Counted from the first letter of the stretch, positions 11,220 to 24,020 are shown. The stretch is DNA of 64,000 nucleotides from Ilyonectria destructans (GCA_020740775.1 JAHEWK010000002.1:1302001-1366000), one strand, 5' to 3'. Program-made: numbers and translations. Notes: generated by a model from the sequence alone, not told the origin.

Positions 11220-12120
11220 AACAACTATATCCGTCAGATCTCAATGTGCGCTGGGTCTCATGAACATCTCACGGACAGGAACAAACCTGAGCGAATCCGG
11301 GTAGAGAAAGGGAATTGAACTGGAGACCGAATTATGAAAATACAGAAGACAGTGTGTGGCTAATACCAAGGGTGTACCTGCATGTCAAGTTGTGGGAATA
11401 TGGCGTTCATGGACTAACGGGAAGGGCGAGGAGGTGTATTATTTGGATGAACATAGTTCTCTTACAGAGCGAATGTGTTCTTTGTGACGACTTAGGTCGT
11501 TGCTGTCCTTTCCCTTGAAAGCTGGCGGAGCTTGCTGGCTTTTTTTTTTATACCCCCCACATTCATTTGTATATCAAACAAACAAATAAATCAGATTGAT
11601 ATCTTGAACGACTTGTGTCCTTGTTTCGTGTTGCCTTTGCGAATAGCCTCTTGGCTTGTTGCCCCCACGCGGGGTGAAGCGGCTCTTGGGGGCGTCTCAG
11701 CGGGTCCTGACGTGTGCCATGTGACTTGCATTCACAAATAAGGATATCTGCCGAAGCTTGGGGGTTTATGGGGAAACGTCCGGAGAGAAAGACAGGCCCA
11801 CCAGGATGACGATGAATGAATTGAGTGGATGGATGAATGACGGGGTCTAGTTTGTTTAGAGCACATGCGGGGTCTGGCAGCTCTCTCGCTGTATTTGTCC
11901 CCCGATCCCCCGAGGAGGCAATACCGCCGAATCCAACCCCCAATATCCCGGCTACCTATATAACCAAGCTATCGCCGCACTATCACTCTCCGTTTTAGAA
12001 GGGTCTAGATTTTGGCAACTCCTTGCGTGTCTGTGTGTATACGTGTACGGGCAATCTCTCGCACCAGGCGAAGCGTAGCATCGAGATATCGAGCTATCCA
12101 CCCACAGACAGGCCCTCACC
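11220..12120. other. Intergenic, 0.9 kb
   Basis: Contains the 3' region of the preceding gene (AATAAA at 11585, distal) and the promoter of the mutarotase gene. No coding signal seen. Confidence 0.5.
11957..11963 (+). promoter_or_regulatory. TATA-like box of the mutarotase gene
   Basis: tatataa lies about 160 bp upstream of the ATG at 12121, a plausible position for a fungal core promoter. Transcription start not visible from sequence. Confidence 0.45.
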
Positions 12121-12589
12121 ATGTCCCAACCCGCACAATCCGCGCCGACTGACCTCTACCCCGGCCGGCGCTTCGCCCAGATCGTCAAGCTCAAGCCCGA
12201 GCACCTGGACGAGTACCGGAAATGCCACGCCGCTGTCTGGCCGCAGGTCCTGGACCAGATCAAGGAGTGCAACATCGCCGACTGTGCGTCGCTCGCTGCG
12301 TTACGGGCTTGTCCTGGCCAAGAACAATAACAAAGAAAACTAACGAGGGTGGCTCCACACAGATAGCATCTTCTACGACGACAAGTCCCACATCCTGTTC
12401 GCCTCGTTCCGCTACGTCGGCACCGACTACGACGCCGACATGGCTCTCATGGCCGCCAACCCCCGCGTTCGCGAGTGGTGGCGCATGACGGACGGCTGGC
12501 AGGAGAGTCTCGTGCCCGGGGCTGTGAGCTCAGAGGCCGGCGAGCCGAGTTGGTGGAAGCCCGTTGAGGAAGTGTTTTACTTTCCATGA
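12121..12589 (+). CDS. L-rhamnose mutarotase (RhaM / DUF718 family)
   Basis: Exons 12121-12283 and 12363-12589 encode 129 aa. The protein shows the family signature in order: RFAQIVKLKPEHLDEYRKCHAAVWP (His36 matches the catalytic His of bacterial RhaM), then NIADYSIFYDD across the exon junction, LFASFRY, NPRVREWWRMTDGWQ, and EPSWWKPVEEVFYFP at the C-terminus. The enzyme interconverts alpha and beta anomers of L-rhamnose. Bacterial members are about 104 aa; this one has a 12-residue N-terminal extension and a slightly longer loop. Probably cytosolic, as no targeting signal is seen. No other rhamnose-pathway gene (dehydrogenase, lactonase, dehydratase, aldolase) lies nearby. Confidence 0.92.
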
Positions 12590-13133
12590 TGAGGGAGGCA
12601 TTTCAAGGCGCTATGGTTGGACAAAGGCATCAGGGACGGGGAAGAGCTGATGGTGACTTGAGACAGCAAGGCACGGAGACAAGGGTTGCGAGTAAGAAAT
12701 GAGGTAATTCTTCAACTCACTAACCAAAAAGCATAACTTCACAATATTCACAAGTCGAATTCCAGTTGAAACATGGCACAGCGCGTTCGTGGATTGATTA
12801 GAATCTCATTTCTAACATTGACCAGTGATGCTATCTGCCATCACCTCTTGGGTAAAACGCCCACGCTAATGTCGCTCGCGAGTTGTACATGCTGAAGAAA
12901 AAGGGGGGAATAGAAGAGAATGTAAAAGAGGGCCTCCTGAAATGTTTATACAAGATTGTGCTTCCTGGTCATACCCATTTCCTGTCTTGCATCATTACCA
13001 CCCATGGCCTGGCCCTGTCAGGCTCATGTCATTTATGCCCCAGGGCAATCAAAGAATGCAGAATGTCCGCATCATCAAAGAAAAGTTGTATAAGTGTATG
13101 CGCTCGATATGTACAGCATCCGGGATGCACGTG
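12590..13133. other. Intergenic between convergent genes
   Basis: Shared 3' region of the mutarotase (+) and the EGF-like gene (-). No gene seen. Confidence 0.5.
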
Positions 13134-15834
13134 TCAGCGGTTTCGGATAACGGAGCCACCGTGTCGGGAATTGCGCCGAACCTGGTTGGCATCGAAACCA
13201 AGTGCCCGTCCATACACGGTATCGCGCTTAGCTTTCCCACCAACCGACCCCGATCCAATGTTGATGGTGTAGTTCACCAAGTCAATTTTGTTGTCGCTGC
13301 CAATATCGACGCTCGATGCGGCTGCTTCAGTGACTCCAGAGCTTTCATCGGCCGAGGTGAAGAAACGCTGCAGGTTGGTCTGGGCGTTCTCAGCATTGTC
13401 TTGGTTCTCCTCTTGCAAGACGTAGAGGACTGCAACACGAGCAAAGTCAAGCACCTCTTCTGTAACCGTAAAGGTTGCAGTCGCCGTCGCGCTGGCATCT
13501 GTCGTAGTAGAACCGGAAGTTTCCTTGGAGCCGCTGGCCGACCCGGTCCCGGTAGGGGCAGGTGACCCCTCATCCAGTACCAACGTGGTGGCAGCACTGT
13601 CTGGGGAGACGGTGACGGCAGAAGTGATTGCAGCAGTAGTAGTGGCGGCTCTCTTGATGTCTCTTTGATCAACCTGGAGTTCTTCATCGGTCGCCTCCAC
13701 TTTGTCCGATGCTTCGCCCTTCCGTGCTGCTGAGCCATCAAAGGTCACGAGGGAGTTCTGTGCAATGCACGAGAGGTCTCCCGAGTTGAACTTTGCCATG
13801 ACCGACGTGCCGGAAAGTGGGATGGAGAAGTTCGTGCCGCTATAAGCGATAAGACGAGGGATAGCCTTGCCAAGAGTAACGTTGCTGATGGTGGTATCAT
13901 CAGCAGAGGAGACTATGTCAGTAGTGGTGCAGCCTTCGCTCCCGCTGGTGCTGCAGTCCGAGCCAGTAAATCCATTGGTGCAAATGCACGAGCATGTGCC
14001 TTGCGAAATAACATTGCTGCCGCCATTCTGGCAAACCAGCGATTCTTGGCACTTAGTCAACTCGGAGCTGGAGGCGGTGTTGTTACCCAGGTTCTTGAAG
14101 ACGAAAAACTCGAGTGGGACAAATACAGCGGCGGCGATGACGCCGAGCAGCAGAATCATGACCAGGATGAAACCCCACATGGGCAGGCCGCAGCATCTTC
14201 GGCGCTTGTCGCGCCGTGGCTCATCTTGTGGCGCCATGTTTCTAAGCTGAGATCGTGAAGGCTGTTCTTGTCGGCCGGGGGCAAGAGGCCAAGACGTCGT
14301 GCGAAACCAGGAGCCCCGGCTCTGTCGGTCGGTCTGGACCTGTGCGGGAGGAGGGAAGGCGGCCAACATGTCGGACAATCCTAGTTTGCGTTAGTAATCC
14401 AATCTCATCCACATCGCGGTTTCGCTATATTTGTGCGGTACTTGGGGGATATATACCTGAGTTCTCTTTCTCGCCGCCACGACCCTGACCTTTTTCGTCA
14501 AGATAGTCACCCAACTCTCCAAATCGACTCGCAGGTCTCTTGCCTCGATCAATCATAGAGGCGAGCCTAGTCGCTCGTCGAATTAGATCCGGCAAGCTGG
14601 TGATGCTGCCTCGCTCCTCTGCGCTCCTCACGGCATCAATGTCCAATCTCGGCGGTCGTCTAATAGCTGACAGTCGGTTGTACGCTGGCGCCGTGGGTTG
14701 GACATGGGGTCGGATCTGAGGAGCTTGAGGAGACGGACTCTTCATTCGGTTCTCTGCCAGATCAGTAGCGCTCGCAGCTGCGTAAGCTCCTAGCATCGCG
14801 TCTGGGCTGAGCGTCCTGGAGTTATCTGCGTTCAGAGGGTTAGGCGTCGACATTGCGATCCAGGAGTTCTGCGGGTCGCCATGTTCGTTGGCAGCTGCGA
14901 AGGCCTGCACGGGCGATTGAGCTTGTTTGTCGGTAGCGCTGCTACTAGACTTGGTGGTAACGAGGGCGGGTTTGCCTCGCTTGCCGATACTGGCGCTACG
15001 GACCAGTTTGCTTTCGTCGCTGAATTCGTCGTACATGGAGCCTCGACTCTTTTCGGTGTCGGACTCGTCGTAGAATGTCGGGCTAGCCTCACGGGAAGTA
15101 ACCGGCCAATTATCGGGCATGGCTGCACTCGAAGCATATGATCCGTGTGACTTGGAAGCAAGGCTCTCCTCTGGGATCGGCGAAACATAGGATGGGTTCG
15201 AATAGAAGGAAGAAGCACCTCGTCTGGATGAAGGAGGGGGGCCCAGGTTTGCGCTCCGTCTCGCGTTCGATAGTGAATTTGAACCAGCTGGGGGGAAGTC
15301 GTGGAGCTCTCCCATGGTTGACGAAGTGTCTGATGAAGGGCTCGTGGGGCTTTCCGAGTAGTAGTCGGCATCCGGGTTGAGAAAGACGGGAGTAGGTTCC
15401 TGGAGGCGTGACTGATCCAACATCGACGGAACCTGGCTGGGTCGCGGCGGTCTTTGGGGGGCCTGCTGTGGTCGTCCAGGAGGGGGTCGATAGGGTTCGG
15501 GTTCGGACTGATTCATCGTCAAGGGAGGGCCTGGCAATGGCCATTGCGGTACTTGTGTCGGTCTCGAGATGGCAGGGCCACCGTTGGCGTTCCTCCCATC
15601 CATTCCAGGTGCTCGGATCTTGGGGATTCTCGATTGACCAGCAGGCTGCGCGACCAGACGGCGAGGAGGAGCCCTCAGGTCGCCGGCAGGCGCATCATCA
15701 GCCATGTCCTGTTGATACATCGGTGGAGGTGTGTTTCTGGGGAGTCCTTGAAGTGCCCTCTCTCGGGCTCTCTTGACGGACCCTGAAGCTCCTAATGGCC
15801 GATCCACCTCTTCTTCATAGTACGGTTGACTCAT
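13134..15834 (-). CDS. EGF-like domain membrane protein with long disordered N-terminus
   Basis: Two exons on the minus strand (15834-14457 and 14380-13134) give 874 aa; the 76-bp intron has GTATAT and ends CTAG, and the phases match. Residues 1-525 are Pro/Ser-rich and disordered, starting MSQPYYEEEVDRPLG. A basic KRRRCC patch precedes one transmembrane segment (about 527-551), predicting a cytoplasmic N-terminus and an extracellular C-terminus. Outside is an EGF-like module (about 570-602) with CQNGG, CSCIC and GFTGSDC. Then comes a beta-rich region, a Thr/Ser/Ala-rich linker, and a C-terminus with two KR sites (DIKR, KAKRD) that could be Kex2 targets. Filamentous fungi carry similar EGF-type surface proteins of unknown role. 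A sensor or cell-wall-linked protein is possible. The second exon alone could be annotated as a separate gene from an internal ATG, but frame and splice sites favour fusion. Confidence 0.8.
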
Positions 15835-18800
15835 TTAGTCCTTTATGCCAAATCAATAAGCATTCAAAAGTCGGTGGCGTAAACGCCCGTGTAGAGTTCA
15901 ACTCTGTATGCAAGAAGCCGGCCCGTTATAGGGGGTGAAGATAAGGGTGAGTACACGACGGCTTGATGCGCTCGGTAGTTCGCGAGTTTGAGAAAATAGG
16001 ACTCCGGAGTTCGTATCTGCTGGAATCGACGTCTAGTCGACTTGGTTGAAGTTCCGCAACATGAAGAATGACGTCTTTCGGGATCGTTCAGGTCGCACAG
16101 CGGTAGCAGAGGAGATTTGCGGAAGGCCGGAGAAGAAGGGGAACAAAGAAAGAAAGAAATGAGAAGTGGCGAAACGAAGAAGGAAACGAGTGAAAAGAAA
16201 GGTAAGAAAAGGATAGAACCAAGGTGAAGACCTTTGCACGGCGAAACCAGGCGTCGTGGGAGATGCGATGCAATCGACGCGGAAGAGAAGGAAGATTCTG
16301 AAAGGAGACGAGTCAGTGGGGACGTCGTCGCAGAAGAGTGAGAAGCCAGGATAGTGGGACTCTGTGGGAGATGCCAAGACGCCTCAGAGACGTCGCTTGG
16401 GGTAAGACCACTCACACCCTGGTCGACGGGATAGCAACAGGCAAAGCAAGGTGAGGCAGGGCAGGGCAAGGCAAGGCAAGGGGGACAGCAGTCACGTACC
16501 CGGGAAGAGGTCGAGTCTCAGTGGGCCGTTGGACGAGACGGGACAAACAGGGTGAGGGTGGTGCAAGACGGCAGTGATGTGGGATCCTGCGAGATGGGAG
16601 ACGGCAGATGGGTTCGCAACGAGCGACAGAAGCGGACCTGGCCGATGGACGATGAGCGATGAACGATGACGGACAGCGACAAGGTCGACTCCGTAGCGGC
16701 CCGACAGTGGTGGAGGACGGGGTCACAGGGGAGGAAATCCAATGGGTGCGAGGAGGAGCAGTGCGACGGCAGCGGGAAAGTTGAGTCGAAAGACCGTGTT
16801 TCAAGATTGCGTCGGGGGGGTGTCAGTCGGGGGTAGACTGAGAGGGCGTCGAAAACGGGTACCGGGATGGTGAGATGCAAGATGGGAGATGACGACGGGT
16901 GTGAGTTGGGAGAGAATGAGAGAGTGTGAGTTGAATGAGAGTGGTAGTCGAAGTCGAGGATGTCCGGATTCCTTGCTCCTTCTGTGATGGGCGATACTTC
17001 AAGGTCTGTCCAGGCAGGTCTCACGTGGCGGTGTGTGTCGCAAAGGGAAGGAAGAGTCAATCAGGGCCTTGTCCTCAAGACGGCGTGGCAGCGGGTGGGT
17101 GGTGGAGAAGGAGGCAGCGAACGCAGTCGCGGGAAGAAAAGGCGAGGGCGAAAGGAATGGCGCGCAGGCAACGACAACTCAGGCCGAAGCAGGGCTTGGG
17201 GGAGGGGGGAGCACACGAAACGGTGTGGTGAAAGGGTGAGAGGGAAGAAAGAAGAGAGAAAGGAAGTGAGGGGAGATGCGAGCGAGTGGTGTGAGGCTTG
17301 CGATGGGGCTGAAGCGAAAAGAGAGCGAGCACCGACACAACAGCACGCACACTGGGACGGCAGACGGAGAACCGACACAAAAGGACGAAACAGCGATTCA
17401 CAACGTACTAGGCACAACATACTAATTACTCCTAGGCACAACTGCAAACGGGTCGCCTTGTGACCGTCTGTGCCGGTCTGTGCCTGTGCCTGTGCCAGCC
17501 CATGCCAGTGCGTCTGTAGTGCGTTACTATCCGGCCGACGAGGGACGACGACCCTTGGCAGCGTTGATAACGGGACCCGGGACCCATTTCGGCGCTCCTC
17601 CAGGACCGGGGAGCTGGGCAACTGAGCATCGTCGCTATCATCGACGGAGGACTGCGTCTTCACTCCGCCGTGACATGAATCATCCCGGCTCCGACCAGCT
17701 GGCTGCAAGGATCAAGGCTTCTAGAGGGGTGGAAAAAAGCCACGGCGATCCACTGAAGACACTCGAGAGCAGAGGAAGCCCAACGCCAAGCGGCGCGAGG
17801 TAGAGGACAGGAAGAGTTGGGATCCGTGCTGCATCCAAAACCCAAGCGCATGGTACGGCTTTCGCAGTCCAACGGCGCGCATGCAAGAGATGAAGGGGGG
17901 GCAGAGCTCGCGCTGCGGCAGGGAAGAGCCCAGACCGGCCGTTGGCGTCTTCGATGCTCCCCACAGCCCACGCGGGCGGGCAAGCCACTGACTTCAATTC
18001 CACCAAACCTGTCTCGAAGCCCCGGGCGCTGCGCCAATCAGCGGCCTGCGCCCAGCAACCCCGGCAACAAGCTCTGCCGGCTGCTCCACTGAAGCCCCTC
18101 CAGGCACAGCGCCCCAGAAGCCCCCAGAGAACTGAGGGAGAAGGACCCGCTAGTGGCACGGGCGACTCTCAAACGGAAACGCTAGCGCCACCTTGTACCT
18201 GCGGCTTCATTCAGGGACCCCCAATTGAGCCTTTTGAGGGCACCTCCGAGTGGCAGGGGTAGCCCTGTATGAACCAGTGATCAGTGGGGTGAACCCCCTT
18301 GTTCGCTGAGCTGCCATCTGCCCGCGTTGCGTCTCTCTAGGCTCGTCAATCATCTGTGACGGATCTCGACTCTCCGCGTGTTGGAGTTGGAGTGCAAGTC
18401 TGCAGCGCAGCATTCAATACGATCTGCAACGCACAGGCGCTGCACCTGCACCGTACATCTCGCCCTCAACCATCATCCCTCCATCGCCGCTGACCAACAC
18501 GCTTGCCGCAGCTGCCGCGCTTCAGCTCACCTCAGCTCAGCCGCTGGAGCTGCACGAAGCTCCAACGGCAGCCTCACCAATCTCTCAACCAACAACGCGA
18601 CAGCGTCAGCACGGCCTCTGCCAACGCCGCCGCTAAGTTAGGCCCAGCACGCCACTGAGACGCACACAGAAAGTCTACAATATACAGCTAAACAGCGCAC
18701 CGCCCATCCTTACAACGCTGTGCGACACAACAATGTCATACACACCCCAGGACAGGCCCGACTTGCTTCCGCTCGTCTGATCAGCCATTAGTGCCCGTCA

Positions 18801-19550
18801 GAGCTTCCGAAGAGCTGGTCGGGCTCAACGGCACTGCCGACTACCAGCGACAGACAGTCGGCAAAGCCTCTCCAACAATATGTCGCCCCTTCAATGTGAT
18901 CCTATTCACTAGTGCTCCTTCGCTGTCGCCTCAATCTCAAGCTGGACGCCGTCGAATGCTGGTCGGGGCTCATCAATGCTCGACGAAGCCGGCGTCACCT
19001 TTAATCTCGCCTCTCATAAAATAACAAGACAAACACACATCATCGCCACTAAAAATGAGAGCCCCTCAGCGGCCCTGCATCCGCTGGATCCGATCCCGAA
19101 GCGACGGAAGCTGAACCCGGCCCATCTGCATCTTCCAATTTTCCCTCAACGGAATAATTGCGCCCCATCGTCACATACGAGGTACAGATGACGGCTGCTG
19201 CGCATACAGACATCGGGCTGCCGGGCACCGCACCGCGGCGACGTGGCCATCTTACGACGCCGGCCCTTGCTCGTGTTACCATGTCGTGTTTCACCTTGTG
19301 AGATCTGGCGTCGATCTCTCCCATGATTGGCCAGACCAAGCTACCCCCTGCTTCAGCGGAGCTGCTCAAGATCCTTTTTACTGCACCTAACTGGGTCTCA
19401 GACGCACACCAGACTCAGCCCAAACCCAACCAATCCGGACCCGACAAGCTGTCGCTGCTCCGTCTGACATCTTGCCCTCTCGGCAAACCTGGGTATACCT
19501 TGATACGCTTTCCGCCCGGCACGTAGACGCAACTTTAACAATACTGGTCG
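15835..19550. other. Gene-free GC/AG-rich region, 3.7 kb
   Basis: From 15835 to about 17400 the plus strand is strongly purine-rich, so the minus strand reads as a CT-rich promoter and leader for the EGF-like gene. Many overlapping ORFs of 60-215 codons exist but have composition-driven sequence with no recognisable domain. A ggcaaggcaagg simple repeat lies near 16460. From 17.4 to 19.5 kb I see no gene. Confidence 0.5.
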
Positions 19551-21728
19551 CTGGTTTTTCCCTCAAATCCTTGTTTGGTTGCTGAGCAGGATAATTTACA
19601 CGAGCATGGGCACATACTCAAGGGCGCAGCACGAGCATGGTCCGAAACAGCGGATATCAACCTTCCTTCCTCGAACCTTGCTTAATTTTCTCAAATGCAT
19701 TTTTGTGGACATTAACAATTGAATAGTTGGCTCTAGCTTGGAGTCATTCCAGAGGTGCCAAACCCTGCGAACAGGGCCTTCCTTGCCATCAGAAGAAGGA
19801 CGTTGTGACCTCGAGGCAGTCCGAGGAGATGACAAAGCTTCACCATAAAACCCATCACCACACGACATCTGCTTTGAGAAAGGGCGTTCTAACACAGATG
19901 ATCACAGACGACAGTAGCCCGGTGAGTAGGTTCTCTTCTGATTTCGCCATGCGATCCATGCGTGATATCATTACCCGACCCTGAGAGCATAACAGCAGAT
20001 AGAGAGTGAATTTCCGTAGATCGTCACTGAATGCAATATCCTCTAGATTACCTAGTACATTTTATATTTCGTCGTGTTTTGAGTTTATTAACGATTCCTT
20101 TAATTTGCTGTCACGATGCGCAGTTCCAAGATTACCGTGTTTTGGCCAGTCCTGCATTGTGGTGGGAAGTTCTTTCAGCCGTAGCCTACCCTGAAGCAAC
20201 TTTCCTGCCATCTAAAGGAGGTCTCCTTCATGTAATTCAACGGTATCTAGCTAATTTCTTGCGTAATTATCGAGTGCACCAATTTGGTGGGATGCGGCAT
20301 TCGAAGTTGGCCAGGATTTCCAAGAACAACCACTGATTTATTCACATACCTTCTCGCCTGAACAAGAAGAATTATGTGTATACTAAAAGGAGGTGACAAT
20401 CTATCACATGTCATTCAGAGCTCTTATCTGGGTAATTTCCAAGCTGTCCGATCTACCGAAGAAGGGCTCAATATGAATGCCGAAACACACTCGACCTGCG
20501 TCTTAGCACTTCAATATCATAGTCTTCAGCTACTTTCCATTCCCGTTATCTGTGAACAATAGATTCCGAACCCAACTTCCGTTTCGTAAATGTCAAGCAA
20601 TTTCCTTTCTAATATGTCTATCGCAAGTGCCTGGCACTCTCGTTGAGTGCTTGCGGATTCTCAGTAGGGCGGCTTGGTTTGCTGCTCTTGGCTAACATGC
20701 AATCGGAAAAAATAGGTTACACCCCGCAGGTTTTGGCTTTATTCTACCCATGGTTTGCTTCCCAAGAAGATGCGGGTACATTCAAATGCATGAGTATTTG
20801 GATTATTCACAACCTTGTGGAATACGTCGTGGTTGATATCCCGACATTTGCGGGGATCCACCCATTGAATACCTCACAATCGAGGACGAATAGAAAAGAA
20901 CATCAACTCGAACGTCTTACCTTGAGATATCCAGTAGGGCAACTAAAAATTCCCTGTCCGGTTTGCACTGAATTACTACGTGCGAGCTAATCACAGTATG
21001 ACGAAGGAACTACCCTAGAGGGTCGGCACATGAAGGAGACAGGAAGCGAGGTGTGCAAGAAAAGTACTCAGAATAATAATGATATTCACAAACCTTGTTA
21101 AGAGGGCGACCATGACTGCGATAGTGTGGAGTCAGACCAGAGGTTTAGCGAAGCCTGGGTGGATTTGATTCAACACGTTGGAGAGAAATAGGCCGTGTTT
21201 TCATAGACCAGGATCGTACCCTGACGTGTAAGAAGAAGAATCAATGGAATAAAACAGCCGCGAAGCCTCATAATCTACCAAAAGAACATTCTAGTTAAGT
21301 GATAGAGGTGAAGAAATGGGAAGTAGACGTGGTAGTTACTAAGTCTTGTTCATTCGCCAGCACTATCCACCTGTGAAATTTAGTTATTCTGTGCTAGCCT
21401 TTTACATTTCTCCTAACGTCGTAACGTCCGGTAAGCGTTCATAATGTTTGACCTTCTTCGGACTTTTCAAGAAGCCATAGCTTAGAAACTAGACTTTGTT
21501 TCCCGCGAAGTCATTACCCCCAGCACATTGCGACGTCAAACATACAACCTCATTCAGGATAATGAATTCGTTTTCCCATGTAGCCCGTATCCCAGCACCC
21601 ATGGGGTCCCATCCGTATTGACGCTGATCCATTATCCAATTATGTCATTCTAGTTCCAACAAGGCTACTTATCCTCATAGGGACCGCCTACGGCCTTTGC
21701 CTCTTTACACAATGACAAACTCACCCTC
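19551..21728. other. A+T-richer gene-free segment
   Basis: Composition shifts towards A+T compared with both sides, and ORFs become short. I see no transposase, reverse transcriptase or terminal repeats. It continues into the broken DUF7924-like gene, so it may be a decaying accessory segment. Confidence 0.5.
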
Positions 21729-23397
21729 TTATTTCTTTCTGGTAGTCTTGCTCTCAGAAAGGGCTAGATCCTCCCTCATGGAATCCTCCATTTTATCCCT
21801 CTTCTTCCGAGCAACAACCATCGCTTTTGGGATATTCTTTGACCGTAAATTCTTTCCCCAGTCGAGAATGTTCCTAACGTACTTGGGAAACTCCAGATAC
21901 TGGTCAAGTTCTTGAATCAAGAAATTCCGAACACTCTGCATATAAAACGCTATCGAATCATGCTTCCCATATAGTCGCGCCTCCGTGCTATCCATCGCAA
22001 TACTAAATGCAGCAGTGTCAACCAACTAAATATCATCACTCCTGCGCCCCAGTATCGAACGATTGAACAGTCGATCAGTTGGACACAGGACGCTGAATCG
22101 CCAATGCATTCGTCCATCACCGCCCACATACTCCCGCGGCCAACGGGACCGTTAACACGAACTCGACGAGGAAGAATAGGAAAATAGGGCCCGACTCATT
22201 CTCAACCACCACTTTTGCATGGACCATTAGTCGTTCACCAAGGTCGGGGAATGCCTCCGGTTCATACCCGCAAAGTATGTCGGGCGTTGGAGTAGTGAAC
22301 GTGACTGGCGCTGCGGGATCTGGGATGAACCGTTCCACAGTCGACAGTCTACTGTATCGCTTTAGAATACAGTCGAAATTAGGTAATATGTTGGCCTTGA
22401 AGTATTTCCTCACGTCAAGTTCGGTTCCATTAAGGGCAACGTCTTCCAAGTCCCCAGCATGCAACATCTGATCTGTTGATGGCTCGGGGAGTCGCGATCC
22501 CTGCCAATAACATGCTCAGTTTTTGTTATCGGGGAAGTTCTCTCCACGGGAGCGCATGTAAATGCTGTTCGAGCCCAATATACTTTTTCTATACAGCGCA
22601 TGATCGAGTTTCATTGGAGTTTGTGTAGTAGGAACATCCATCGCGACTAATTCGGGAGGCAAGGATACATGCACGACGACAGGCGAGCTGCATTGAGATC
22701 CTGCCTCCAGGTGGTCTTTCAGGGAGCAGGACTGCTGAGATGTTGGTGAGTTAGCGACTCCATTGGTATTCAGAACAGCGTGTTTCTCCAGGGCTGGATT
22801 TATGAGCTCCTCTGAACCAGATTCGTCGTCTGAATGGCTGCGTTGACTATCCGACCGACACCATTTATCTTGATCCGCATCAATGGATATTGACTCAAGC
22901 CACTCGGAAATATAGGTGTGGACAGACTCGGGACATAGACTGGGCTTGACAGGGTTCAGGAAACCTTTCATAATCCCTGAGAATTGGGGGTTGAAAGCGG
23001 TAGATTTTGGTTGTTGTAAAGTCGTTGACACAAACTCCTCTGTTAGTAGTTGGGCAACGGCCATCTGCTCAACTGGTTGGCCGCTGGTCAATTGTTCCCT
23101 CGTCTGCGTTACTCGGGCTTTCTTCGCGAGCAAAGGATCGATCTCGGATCCAACATCGAGTTGTCTCTTCTTGGCCTGTCCCGGCATTAAGTCTGGAGAT
23201 AGCTCGCCGCGGGTCTGCAGGAGCTCTGTGGCTGATTTAGAATTCCCTCCCAATAGTCAAACCATGGCCAAGGTGAAGAACAGCGTACCTATATTGATGC
23301 TGGCGGTAGCGACAGCGTCCAGCAATTTTTCTTGCAACGCCTTGGATGGCTCCAAACGAGGGCGGAGAGCTTGCGCTTGAGAAACTACTCTGCTCAT
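21729..23397 (-). pseudogene. Broken DUF7924-like gene
   Basis: Minus-strand pieces match, from memory, successive parts of the fungal DUF7924 family but lie in shifting frames. An N-terminal exon starts at 23397; a possible 42-bp intron (23288-23247) leads to a Lys/Gln/Ser-rich region down to YMRSRGENFPD. The reading frame must shift near 22520-22535 to reach HVIGRDRDSP, shift again near 22483-22495 to reach PEPSTDQM and then PDILCGYEPEAFPD and FFLVEF, shift near 22133-22140 to reach DECIGDSASCV, and shift once more near 22025-22035 to reach the family's C-terminal signature TAAFSIAMDSTEARLY and YVRNILDWGK. In intact relatives the FxEFK element carries a Lys that is missing here. Four frameshifts make it non-functional. 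No restored protein is implied. Confidence 0.7.
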
Positions 23398-24020
23398 GAC
23401 GAGAAACGCGCGGGGATATGCAAGAGGGATGGAACTTGTGTTGGTGTTCTGCCTGGCCGGTACGTAGTGGCTGGGAACTTCGCCCGCACTTCAGGGTAGT
23501 TTACATAACCCTACTCAATCTGCCACACCCAACCAACACGTGCATGATGCAGAACCATTCATGAGATTCCATTGGATCACATGCGTCTTGACACGGAAAC
23601 ACCGGCTGGAGGAAACCGGCGCAAAACCCCACCGATTTGACGACTTTATAGATGGTGTAGATGGATGGAATAATTGATACGAGTAGGCTAATGGGAAGTG
23701 ACAGGAATCTGCACACGTCAGTTGGCAGGATGTTTTTGTCTAATCCTCATCCTCAAGTGTGTTCCAATTAACTGAGGAGGAATGCGTGCTGCGTTAGTAC
23801 AGGTGGTAACCTTGATCCTTCCGCAACCCGTCCACACCAGTATTCAGTCGGGCTAGGTGCACGCGTAAAGAAATAGAGAGCTCCTATACACCGACCTAAA
23901 GGATGGCTGCAGTGTTCATCGGAATTATGAACCGTGATTTCAGATACTTGAGTCTCTAGCTTGTGTCTACAACGCCGAAAGAGCCTGCAAAGGGAACCCG
24001 TCCTCACTCCCTTTGACTTC
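23398..24020. other. Intergenic, 0.6 kb
   Basis: 3' region of the carboxylase gene and flank of the pseudogene. A short hydrophobic minus-strand ORF (23501-23716) has no supporting features. Confidence 0.45.

Noticed and set aside
12942..13565. 207-codon plus-strand ORF
   Set aside because: Mostly antisense to the second exon of the EGF-like gene, which has the better coding evidence.
15864..16469. 201-codon minus-strand ORF upstream of the EGF-like gene
   Set aside because: Phe/Ser/Leu-rich translation of CT-rich leader, no recognisable protein features.
17061..17708. 215-codon minus-strand ORF
   Set aside because: Composition follows the CT-rich strand bias; many overlapping ORFs in other frames; no domain.
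19551..21728. Transposon in the A+T-richer segment
   Set aside because: No transposase, reverse transcriptase or terminal repeats could be seen; a repeat-library search would be needed.
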